NCBI GenBank assembly: GCA_028700875.1
Contig: JAQVRW010000093.1
Coordinates: 1 to 9,405, forward strand
Reading direction: 5' to 3'
DNA length: 9,405 bases
DNA from: Candidatus Zixiibacteriota bacterium
Lineage (GTDB): Bacteria > Zixibacteria > MSB-5A5 > GN15 > JAAZOE01
Numbering within the stretch: position 1 is the stretch's first letter; every line of letters starts with the position of its first letter. Shown here piece after piece: positions 1 through 6,450 of this stretch. A program made the position numbers and the translations under genes. Below the pieces are notes generated by a model. That model was not told the DNA's origin, made no database searches, and was given only the letters and a program-made list of their open reading frames with translations.

Positions 1-1555
1 GAATGGAGGTCACCAGGTAATCGGAGGGGTGGATCGTCGTTGATACCTGGCCCCCGGCGAAATTGGCCGTGCCGCTGACCGTGATAAAGTCAGGTATGGG
101 ATCGAGAAAAACCGCCGCTCCGGTGTCCACAACCGTGGATGTCACCCGATTGTCGGCGGTGCCGGCGGCGACGTCGCCGCCGATGGTTCGGGTTTGGCCG
201 TTATTGCCGACGACCGTCGCGGAGAACGATCCGGGCAGGTTGATCCCGTTGTCGATCATAATAGTCAACGTTCCCCTCTGGAAAGTCACTCCTTCGCATC
301 CTTTGGGCACGGTGATATCCTGCTGGATATCGGCGAAGTCGGTTTCGACCGAAGCCAGGATGCCATCGACTTCACCCATGACGATATCGCGGATGGCGGC
401 CGTGACCGATACCTTGTCACCGGCCATGACCGTCATCAGTTCCGGCGCGGTCGCTTGGAAATCCGCCGTGACTTCAACGGCGAATGACTGCGGAACGGTT
501 TGATCGCCGGGTGTGAGGGAATAACCAGCCAGGCTTATTGACACTTGTTGATTTTCATCTCCGGCTACGGTTTGGTTGATGATGAGAGGCGATCCGCCGG
601 AGGTGAATTCAGAAAGGGTAATGGTCAAGTCGGCTGTCAGCGGACTGCCATTCTGAATATCAAGAACCATTTGACCGTTTTCCAATTGTGCCGAATGAAT
701 CTCATGATCGGATTCGAAGGGAATCGTTTGGGAAAACGTTTTCGTTATTCCGGGAATTTCGGCGGTGGCGGCGGAGATTTCCAGACCGCCCGGCATTCCC
801 GCCGAAGCATCCATGGTCCGGTCGGCCAACGAGAACGACAAGGCACCGCGCGTATAACAATGAATGTCCAGACGGAACTGATTGGATATCGTCCGGCCGG
901 CCAGATCGATGGTGTGCCGTGCAACTTCGGCAGGTTCCAGGCCGCCCGGGATCGGGTAGGAAACCAGTTCAACTCCCTGGCCGATATCGGTCAGGGTGAC
1001 TATGACGGTATCGAGGGTCAACCCGAAGTTGTTTTCGATCGTGATAATCTCGGAGCCTCGGTAAACCGTGGCCTCGGCATATGTTGTCATCGGAGGCAGG
1101 TTTTGACTGATATCGAAGGAAATCGGCGGAACCGCGCCGCTCACCAGTGAAACATAGTCGCCCAAGTTGACATTGACTTGCGCCGGTGGGGCCGGCTCAA
1201 GCATGATAATCCCCAACGATTCAGACATCGTCTGGGCGACGTCGGGGATGACAAAAGAGCTGTTTATGTTGATCGTATCCAGGACGGCTTCATAGACGAA
1301 GACCGGATTGCCCAGGCTGTCGACGCCCAGGTTATCCTGGTTCAGTTTTTCAATCAACTCCGGCATGTCCCAGGTCTTATTGGCCAAGGGAACGACCAGC
1401 GGAGTCTGCCAGGACGGGGCTTCCGGTTTCTTTATCGTGCATTGGGTCATCGTCAGGAAGAGGAAGACGACAATAACGGCGCAGAGAATCTGACCGGCCA
1501 TAGATAGGACTTTACCGCCGACACTCCCTTCGCGACCCCTTTTTCTAGTTCCCAT
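1..1555 (-). CDS. Large exported lipoprotein, hypothetical, partial (C-terminus beyond the left edge)
   Basis: The minus strand is open from an ATG at 1555-1553 to base 2 (518 codons) with no stop, so the gene is cut by the window edge. The ATG follows a purine-rich GGGGGA four bases upstream. The N-terminus has a basic stretch (residues 4-15, RKRGRE...K), a hydrophobic core (about 23-37, CAVIVVFLFLTMT) and Cys39, which fits a lipoprotein signal peptide although the lipobox (MTQC) is imperfect. Just after it comes an APSW..PLVVPLANKTW..PELI segment (46-68). From memory this resembles the N-terminus of unnamed surface lipoproteins in FCB-group bacteria. The rest is rich in alternating hydrophobic, Thr, Ser and Gly residues, suggesting stacked beta-sandwich domains, and has no catalytic motif I recognise. 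Likely periplasmic or outer-membrane anchored. It is transcribed divergently from the carboxypeptidase gene. Coding is well supported; function is unknown. Confidence 0.85.
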   Translation of the reverse strand, partial: MGTRKRGREGSVGGKVLSMAGQILCAVIVVFLFLTMTQCTIKKPEAPSWQTPLVVPLANKTWDMPELIEKLNQDNLGVDSLGNPVFVYEAVLDTININSSFVIPDVAQTMSESLGIIMLEPAPPAQVNVNLGDYVSLVSGAVPPISFDISQNLPPMTTYAEATVYRGSEIITIENNFGLTLDTVIVTLTDIGQGVELVSYPIPGGLEPAEVARHTIDLAGRTISNQFRLDIHCYTRGALSFSLADRTMDASAGMPGGLEISAATAEIPGITKTFSQTIPFESDHEIHSAQLENGQMVLDIQNGSPLTADLTITLSEFTSGGSPLIINQTVAGDENQQVSISLAGYSLTPGDQTVPQSFAVEVTADFQATAPELMTVMAGDKVSVTAAIRDIVMGEVDGILASVETDFADIQQDITVPKGCEGVTFQRGTLTIMIDNGINLPGSFSATVVGNNGQTRTIGGDVAAGTADNRVTSTVVDTGAAVFLDPIPDFITVSGTANFAGGQVSTTIHPSDYLVTSI

Positions 1556-1913
1556 TATTCCCCCGGGAATAGGTTATCGTTTTTATCCGGAGGAGTGGTT
1601 TTGCAAGCGGTATGCCGAAGATATGCCGATAGCGTATTATGTGTGGTGCCAATACGTTACGCCATATTTATAATGCCTTACATCAAGTCATTAGTATGGT
1701 CTTGAGGCCATAGGTGAATAGAGTCCGACTATACTAATCCAATCCGGGCCATGCCGCCATATATTGGGCCGGAGCGGCCTGGATGGCGCTGTTTGCTGTC
1801 ATACGGCGATTGCGTTCGTCGATGATTTCGATTATCCTTACCGTCATTGGCAACGGAAAAATGGCCGGGCCACGAGATTATGATCCTCCGGCCTTACCCA
1901 AAGGAGATGACGA
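1556..1913. other. Divergent intergenic region, 358 bases, no gene found
   Basis: This AT-richer stretch separates the lipoprotein gene (leftward) from the carboxypeptidase gene (rightward) and must hold the promoters of both. I see one plausible rightward promoter (1646-1674) and a further -10-like TATACT at 1730-1735 with no good -35. No convincing leftward promoter stands out. A 24-codon ORF at 1751-1825 has no ribosome binding site. I could not recognise a riboswitch or small RNA, although a transcript starting near 1681 would have an unusually long leader of about 230 bases. Confidence 0.6.
1646..1674 (+). promoter_or_regulatory. Candidate sigma70-type promoter for the M32 carboxypeptidase gene
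   Basis: A perfect -10 TATAAT (1669-1674) lies 17 bases after GTGCCA (1646-1651), which matches four of six -35 consensus positions. The predicted start near 1681 leaves a leader of about 230 bases. It is based on sequence match only and is moderate to weak. Confidence 0.35.
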
Positions 1914-3428
1914 ATGACGCCTAACGAAGCCTACGACGAATTGGTCAGACGGATGGGAGAGCTGACTCTGTTGGGAGCGTCCCAGGCAATGCTGGAATGG
2001 GATCAGCAAGTTAATATGCCGCCGGGAGGCGCGGAATTGCGCGCCAATCAGATGAGCTTGTTGGCCGGGATGATTCACGACAAGCTGGTCGATCCCAAGG
2101 TCGGTGAACTGCTGGCTACGGTCGAAGGATCGAATCTGGTCAAGGATCCCGATTCGATCGAGGCCGCCAATATCCGGGAGCTTCGGGACACCTACGACAA
2201 GGAAACCAAACTGCCCAAAGATCTGGTCGAAGAATTCAACAAAACCGTGTCGCTGGCCCATCATGAATGGGCGGCGGCGCGGAGGGCCTCCGATTTCAAG
2301 AAGTTTCTACCGTGGCTGGATAAGATCGTCGGCTTGTGCCGGCGCAAGGCGGAAGCCTACGGTTACAAGGGCGAACCGTACAACGCGCTTTTGGACAATT
2401 ACGAACCGGGAGCGACGGTGGACGAAGTCGCGGCGGTGTTCGCCGGGCTTCGGGGCGAGTTGGTGGATCTGTTGGGGAAAATCAGGAACGCCCCGCACCA
2501 GCCGGACGCAGGCATCGTGGAACGGCCCTACGATCTCGAAAAACAGAAGATCTTCGGCGAGATGGTGGCGGCGGCCATGGGGTACGACTTCTCCTGCGGA
2601 CGGCTCGATATTTCCACGCATCCTTTCACGATCGGTCTGGGTTACGGCGACACCCGCATCACGACCCGGTACAACCCCAACCGGTTCAATGATTCCATCT
2701 TCAGCGTTATTCATGAGGCCGGGCATGCCCTCTACGAGATGGGGATCGAAAAGAAGAAGTTTTTTGGGATGGCTCTCGGAGATGCCGCTTCTCTGGGCAT
2801 CCATGAATCGCAGTCGCGGATGTGGGAGAATATCGTCGGACGGTCGCGGTCGTTCTGGGTATATTTCTTCCCGCAACTGCAGCGAATGTTCCGCGAATCG
2901 CTGGACGGGGTCACCCTGGACGGTTTCTATGGCGCGGTCAACTATGTCGCGCCCTCGTATATCCGGGTCGAGGCGGACGAAGTGACCTACAATCTGCATA
3001 TCCTGTTGCGGTTCGAAATGGAACGCGCCTTGATGTCCGGTGATCTGAAGCCGGCGGACGTCCCTGGCGAATGGAACAGCCGGTTCAAAAAATATCTCGG
3101 CATCGGAGTCGACACCGACGCCCACGGATGTCTGCAGGATGTCCATTGGGCCTCGGGCCTTTTCGGATATTTCCCGACCTACACTCTCGGGACGCTCTAT
3201 TCGGCGCAGTTCTTTGCGGCCGCTGAGAAAGACATTCCGGACATGCAGAAGCGGTTTGAAGTCGGCGACCTGTTGACGCTTCGCAATTGGTTGAAGGAGA
3301 ATATCCATCAGCACGGCCGACATTATCGGGCCAAAAAATTGTGCCTGCGGGTGACGGGGGAACCACTTTCGCATAAACCCCTGATAGATTACATGACGGC
3401 CAAATATCGCGGTATATACGGCTTCTAA
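1914..3428 (+). CDS. M32 family metallocarboxypeptidase (carboxypeptidase Taq type)
   Basis: This 504-residue protein is full length for the M32 family (about 500 residues), which are cytosolic metal-dependent exopeptidases that release C-terminal amino acids with broad specificity. The family signature is complete: HPF (236-238), DTRITTRY (246-253), the zinc site HEAGH (His267, Glu268, His271), HESQSRMWEN (297-306) whose glutamate Glu298 is the third metal ligand, IRVEADEVTYNLHI (350-363), and a C-terminal block with LQDVHW (407-412) and GYFPTYTLG (418-426). There is no signal peptide, consistent with an intracellular role in peptide turnover. The start is fixed by AAGGAG at 1901-1906, seven bases before the ATG. 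A strong terminator follows 35 bases after the stop, so it probably forms a single-gene transcript. The family assignment is very secure; the physiological substrate is unknown. Confidence 0.96.
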   Translation: MTPNEAYDELVRRMGELTLLGASQAMLEWDQQVNMPPGGAELRANQMSLLAGMIHDKLVDPKVGELLATVEGSNLVKDPDSIEAANIRELRDTYDKETKLPKDLVEEFNKTVSLAHHEWAAARRASDFKKFLPWLDKIVGLCRRKAEAYGYKGEPYNALLDNYEPGATVDEVAAVFAGLRGELVDLLGKIRNAPHQPDAGIVERPYDLEKQKIFGEMVAAAMGYDFSCGRLDISTHPFTIGLGYGDTRITTRYNPNRFNDSIFSVIHEAGHALYEMGIEKKKFFGMALGDAASLGIHESQSRMWENIVGRSRSFWVYFFPQLQRMFRESLDGVTLDGFYGAVNYVAPSYIRVEADEVTYNLHILLRFEMERALMSGDLKPADVPGEWNSRFKKYLGIGVDTDAHGCLQDVHWASGLFGYFPTYTLGTLYSAQFFAAAEKDIPDMQKRFEVGDLLTLRNWLKENIHQHGRHYRAKKLCLRVTGEPLSHKPLIDYMTAKYRGIYGF

Positions 3429-3463
3429 TCTGGCCGCAGTATCGGCCATACCGGTCGCAACAT

Positions 3464-3490
3464 AAAAGCCGGCCTTCCGGGTCGGCTTTT
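3464..3490 (+). terminator. Intrinsic terminator after the carboxypeptidase gene
   Basis: An inverted repeat pairs 3464-3475 with 3479-3490 through 12 base pairs (two of them G-U) around a three-base loop. It begins with AAAA and ends in TTTT, so it could work in both directions. It sits between the carboxypeptidase stop and the next gene and separates the two transcription units. Confidence 0.75.
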
Positions 3491-3535
3491 CCGTATAGTG
3501 GCGCCGCGGGTTCTTGCACTGAGGAGCAGGGACGG

Positions 3536-4360
3536 ATGAAGATAATCGATCTCAGCGATGATTATGTCGAATGCATCTTGGGCCGCCAGGACTTGTCGGC
3601 CTATGAGAATTCCTGTCCGGCCCTTTTCAATCATTATTTTAAATATTGGGCCAAGCGGGCTTTCTTCAGGGCTTCATTGAACAGGGAAGAGGTCCTGTAC
3701 AAGCGCGACCTGGTGACTGCCGGTCTTGATCGGATCGAGATCCGGTTCGCGCAGGCGGGGTTCGATATCGCCGACCTTACGGTCGTTCTCTTCGTGGGAA
3801 CGCATACATCAAACGGCCACGCGTTCAAAGATCACGACGAATTCATCGTCTGGCTTCCGGTCGAAACATATACGACTCCGCTGCTGGTGGATGTGTTCGT
3901 GGCCCACGAAATAATCCATGCCCTTCATTATGCCGCCGAGCAGCGATTCTATTTCGAGGACGCGGTGGAAAAGCAATCCGTCTGCCGTCAGTTGATCACC
4001 GAAGGAGTGGCCACTTATTTGACCGCCGTGGTTCTTGGCGTGGATGAGGCAACCGCTCTCTGGGCGGATCATCTTGACCAACCGCGACTGGCCGACTGGA
4101 TGCAGCAATGTCAGGACCGTCGGGCGGACCTGGCCCGGTTTCTCGTTGAACATTACCATTCCAGTGATCCGGAAATCGGGATTTTCGTGGTGGACGATCC
4201 AGATAACATCTTCCACTTCAGAGCGGGGTATTATATCGGATTAGAGGTTGTCAAGAGTATCCTCGATGAGCACAACTTGACCCCGCCGCGGCTTCTTTCG
4301 CTGCCGCGTTCGACATTTGGGGATGCGGTTTTGCGAAAATTGCAGGAGATGGCTACATAA
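3536..4360 (+). CDS. Putative zinc metallopeptidase of gluzincin type (DUF2268-like), hypothetical
   Basis: This 274-residue protein has no signal peptide or membrane segment, so it is probably cytosolic. It has a zinc-binding HEXXH motif (HEIIH: His124, Glu125, His128) inside a hydrophobic helix, followed 28 residues later by ITEGVATYL, where Glu156 is a good candidate for the third, glutamate ligand of a gluzincin. A later RAGYYIGLEVV segment (229-239) resembles the conserved GY.iG helix of DUF2268-type predicted Zn-dependent proteases. The family name is given from memory and is only probable. The ATG follows GAGGAG (3521-3526) by nine bases. The upstream terminator makes it independent of the M32 gene; a TATAGT at 3494-3499 could be its -10, but it lacks a convincing -35. 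A second HEXXH enzyme beside the M32 peptidase may be coincidence. Substrate and role are unknown. Confidence 0.85.
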   Translation: MKIIDLSDDYVECILGRQDLSAYENSCPALFNHYFKYWAKRAFFRASLNREEVLYKRDLVTAGLDRIEIRFAQAGFDIADLTVVLFVGTHTSNGHAFKDHDEFIVWLPVETYTTPLLVDVFVAHEIIHALHYAAEQRFYFEDAVEKQSVCRQLITEGVATYLTAVVLGVDEATALWADHLDQPRLADWMQQCQDRRADLARFLVEHYHSSDPEIGIFVVDDPDNIFHFRAGYYIGLEVVKSILDEHNLTPPRLLSLPRSTFGDAVLRKLQEMAT

Positions 4361-4402
4361 TGAATATTTGGGAAACGAAACGGGATCAATCCGGATTTTT
4401 TG

Positions 4403-4431
4403 TTGACGCAATACACTCGGTTCGGTAATTT
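4403..4431 (+). promoter_or_regulatory. Candidate promoter of the queT-like gene, predicting a leaderless transcript
   Basis: TTGACG (4403-4408, five of six -35 positions) is followed after exactly 17 bases by TAATTT (4426-4431, a weak -10). Transcription would start at about 4438-4439, which is the first base of the queT start codon at 4439. No Shine-Dalgarno sequence lies in front of that ATG, which agrees with a leaderless message. Confidence 0.45.
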
Positions 4432-4438
4432 ATAGATA

Positions 4439-4918
4439 ATGAAATTTAACGCCAGACAGATATCGATCGGGGGGTTAGTCGCGGCGGTTTATTTGGTCAT
4501 TACCATCACTCCGGGCATTTCCGCCATTAGCTACGGCCCCTTGCAGGTTCGTCTCGCCGAGGCGTTGACCGTTTTGCCGTACCTTTACCCCGGTGCGATC
4601 GGCGGCTTGTTTGTCGGTTGCCTATTGGCCAATCTTTTCGGCCCGGTCGGCATTGAGGACGTCATCCTTGGGTCGCTTTTGACCTTGTTGGCGGCGTGGT
4701 TGACCTATCTCATGCGTAAGACCAATGAACCGCTGTTGGCGCCGCTGCCGCCAGTGGTCGTCAACGCTTTTGGCGTTTCCGGCTACATCCACATCTTTTT
4801 CGGCCAGCCATATTGGCTGGTTGTTCTCTATGTGACCCTCGGGGAATTCATCGCCTGTTATTTCCTCGGGTATCCTCTTCTGCGGTTTATGATTAAGAGA
4901 AACAAAGGTTTTAATTGA
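4439..4918 (+). CDS. queT: QueT family membrane transporter (predicted queuosine-precursor uptake)
   Basis: This 159-residue protein is almost entirely hydrophobic, with about five membrane helices (roughly 9-30, 42-66, 73-92, 104-121 and 126-149) and a basic C-terminal tail (KRNKGFN). It carries blocks I recognise from the QueT family: YGPLQVRLAEALTVLP (32-47), NLFGPVGIEDVILGSLLT (65-82) and GEFIACYFLGYPL (135-147). QueT is thought to be the substrate-binding membrane subunit of an energy-coupling-factor type importer for a queuosine precursor such as preQ1 or queuine; that role comes from family knowledge, and no other queuosine gene is in the window. Length is normal for the family. The usual preQ1 riboswitch of queT genes in Firmicutes is not visible upstream. 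The ATG has no ribosome binding site and sits where the best promoter would start transcription. Confidence 0.88.
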   Translation: MKFNARQISIGGLVAAVYLVITITPGISAISYGPLQVRLAEALTVLPYLYPGAIGGLFVGCLLANLFGPVGIEDVILGSLLTLLAAWLTYLMRKTNEPLLAPLPPVVVNAFGVSGYIHIFFGQPYWLVVLYVTLGEFIACYFLGYPLLRFMIKRNKGFN

Positions 4919-4959
4919 CAGCCCTACCCTCACCCTGTAAGTTTTTTCACAGTATTAGC

Positions 4960-4986
4960 GTCGCCCCTTGGATGCGGACCTTTTTT
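4960..4986 (+). terminator. Weak candidate terminator after queT
   Basis: A short stem pairs 4960-4964 with 4974-4979 (one bulged base), followed by C and six T residues at 4981-4986. It lies between queT and the next gene in the same direction. The stem is short and imperfect, so the call is tentative. Confidence 0.35.
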
Positions 4987-5047
4987 GTGCGAATTGACTT
5001 TTATCGAAACAGAGCCGATGCATTAAGTGTTCTAGTGTAAGGATATT

Positions 5048-6310
5048 ATGAACCGGTTGATTATTTTTGAAGATGGCAAATATGCCGATTTTTGCCCCCT
5101 CACCTTGAGCCGCGCGGTTTTTGAACTGAGATGCGGATCCTGGACGTTGGGAGAACGGATTGCCCGGGCGTTTCCCGGCTATGACGTTTCCTTCTCCTGT
5201 CGCGAAGAATTAACCGGAATAGTCGGCTTACGGGCCGGCGGGAAAGTCAACCGCATCGACTATCAACCCGGCGATCGGCTGGTGTTCGTCAATGGCCGCC
5301 TAAAGTTGGGGGAGAAGCTTACCCGGGAACTGCAAACGATCACAGTCAACAGGATCTATACCCAGGGCCCGGTCACGGCGGCAGTAGTGATAACCCAACC
5401 GTTGAAGAGTATCCCTTCCGACCTGGCTAAACCGGCCGGCATAGCCACCCCGAAAACCCTGGGAATCGAAGCCGAAATCGCCGACGGAGAATTCGAGTTT
5501 TTTGATTACCTCTGGAATCTGGTCGATCAAAACGGCAATCAGATCGGCCTCGACTTCGAGATGCTCGTCAAGGGTACGAATTTCGGCCGCATGGCCACGG
5601 ATGCCCGGATCGACAATAGCGCCGTCATCCTGACGCAAGACAACTTCTATATTGCCGCCGGCGCTGATATTGGTCCTGGAGCGGTCATCGACTGCCGTCA
5701 CGGCGCGGTGATCGTCGATAAGGAAGCCGTGATTGGCCCGTTGTCATATATCGAAGGTCCCTGCTATATCGGTCCGGGGACGAGAATTTTCCGAGGCAAT
5801 ATCCGGGAAGGGTGCTCGTTCGGACCGGATTGCCGTGTCGGCGGAGAAGTCGAGGAATCCATTTTCCAGGGATATACCAACAAGTATCACGACGGTTTCC
5901 TGGGTCATGCATATTTGGGGAGCTGGGTGAACCTGGGCGCTCTGACCAACAATTCCGACCTGAAAAACACCTACCAGAGCATCACGGTTTCCGTTTGCGG
6001 CCGCAAGATCGACACCGGCCTGACCAAAGTAGGATCATTTATCGGAGATCATTCCAAAACTGGAATCGGAACCCTGCTCAACACCGGGGTGGCCATCGGT
6101 TTTTCCTGCAATATCTTTGGGGGGAAACTGGTTACCTCACGGGAGGTGTCGTCATTCAGTTGGGGCGATGAGTCCGGGTACGATATTTATAAACTCGAAA
6201 AAGCGATGGAAGTGGCGAAAATCGTCATGAATCGCCGCAATGTCCCCTTCACTTCTTTCGACGAAGACCTGTTCAAATCGATCTATGAGCAGACGACTGC
6301 CGGGCGATAG
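5048..6310 (+). CDS. GlmU-like sugar-1-phosphate nucleotidyltransferase with hexapeptide beta-helix domain
   Basis: This 420-residue protein matches the 'alternative' bacterial GlmU layout (sugar nucleotidyltransferase domain of the NTP_transf_4 type plus left-handed beta-helix). The N-terminal part (1 to about 175) opens with IIFEDGKYADFCPLTLSR (5-22) and lacks the classical GXGTRM loop of ordinary GlmU, as is usual for this subfamily. Residues about 185-360 show hexapeptide-repeat periodicity (YIAAGADIGPGAVI, AVIGPLSYI, YIGPGTRI) and the family blocks HDGFLGHAYLGSWVNLGALT (281-300), FIGDHSKTGIGTLLNTG (331-347) and FGGKLVTSREVSSFSWG (357-373). The expected role is UDP-GlcNAc formation (acetyl transfer and uridylyl transfer) or another sugar-nucleotide synthesis. 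With galT and glgA next door, a glucose-1-phosphate substrate is also possible. AAGGA at 5039-5043 is correctly placed before the ATG. Family is secure; the exact sugar and nucleotide are not determined. Confidence 0.88.
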   Translation: MNRLIIFEDGKYADFCPLTLSRAVFELRCGSWTLGERIARAFPGYDVSFSCREELTGIVGLRAGGKVNRIDYQPGDRLVFVNGRLKLGEKLTRELQTITVNRIYTQGPVTAAVVITQPLKSIPSDLAKPAGIATPKTLGIEAEIADGEFEFFDYLWNLVDQNGNQIGLDFEMLVKGTNFGRMATDARIDNSAVILTQDNFYIAAGADIGPGAVIDCRHGAVIVDKEAVIGPLSYIEGPCYIGPGTRIFRGNIREGCSFGPDCRVGGEVEESIFQGYTNKYHDGFLGHAYLGSWVNLGALTNNSDLKNTYQSITVSVCGRKIDTGLTKVGSFIGDHSKTGIGTLLNTGVAIGFSCNIFGGKLVTSREVSSFSWGDESGYDIYKLEKAMEVAKIVMNRRNVPFTSFDEDLFKSIYEQTTAGR

Positions 6311-6326
6311 CGGAAATGGAGCCAAA

Positions 6327-6440
6327 ATGAGTCTGCTTGATAAAAGTTGCCGGAGAAAGGCCGATATTTATAATATGGTCTGTAATCCCTTGACGGTGGA
6401 TACGATAACGCATAACTTGGAAAGCTATGGCCGTGAGTAG
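6327..6440 (+). CDS. Possible small protein or leader peptide, 37 codons, unconfirmed
   Basis: An ATG at 6327 follows GGAG (6318-6321) by five bases and opens a 37-codon frame, MSLLDKSCRR... ending in ...LESYGRE, with its TAG at 6438-6440. It begins 16 bases after the stop of the GlmU-like gene, and its stop overlaps the ribosome binding site (6439-6443) of galT, so it would fit translational coupling. It contains two cysteines and no membrane segment. I recognise no family. A promoter-like element lies inside it (6347-6374), so it may be only intergenic DNA with a chance start site. Confidence 0.25.
   Translation: MSLLDKSCRRKADIYNMVCNPLTVDTITHNLESYGRE
6347..6374 (+). promoter_or_regulatory. 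Candidate sigma70-type promoter for galT-glgA
   Basis: TTGCCG (6347-6352, four of six) and a perfect TATAAT (6369-6374) are separated by 16 bases. Transcription would start near 6381, about 70 bases before the galT start at 6451. A second, weaker pair, TTGACG (6390-6395) and TAACTT (6413-6418) with a 17-base gap, lies just downstream and would start transcription almost on the alternative galT ATG at 6427. Confidence 0.45.
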
Positions 6441-6443
6441 AGG
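6439..6443 (+). promoter_or_regulatory. Ribosome binding site that decides the galT start
   Basis: AGAGG lies seven bases before the ATG at 6451. The other in-frame ATG at 6427 has only a poorly spaced GGAAAG, so the downstream start is preferred. Confidence 0.55.
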
Positions 6444-6450
6444 CGATTAC

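Noticed and set aside
545..1150. Plus-strand frame of 201 codons, and smaller ones between 63 and 1507
   Set aside because: All are shadows of the minus-strand lipoprotein gene, which alone has a signal peptide, a start site with a ribosome binding site and a continuous 518-codon frame.
1751..1825. 24-codon ORF in the divergent intergenic region
   Set aside because: It has no ribosome binding site and no recognisable features.
2307..3449. Long open frame of 380 codons on the minus strand across the carboxypeptidase gene
   Set aside because: It lies antisense to a gene with a complete M32 signature, and shows no recognisable motif; it is a by-product of GC-rich codon usage.
4361..4438. Possible preQ1 riboswitch upstream of queT
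   Set aside because: I see no AGAGGTTCTAGC-like stem, no C-rich aptamer loop and no A-rich pseudoknot tail, and the promoter lies too close to the start codon to leave room.
4994..5024. TTGACT before the GlmU-like gene as a promoter -35
   Set aside because: No acceptable -10 lies 16-18 bases downstream (gatgca or atgcat); I do not call it a promoter.
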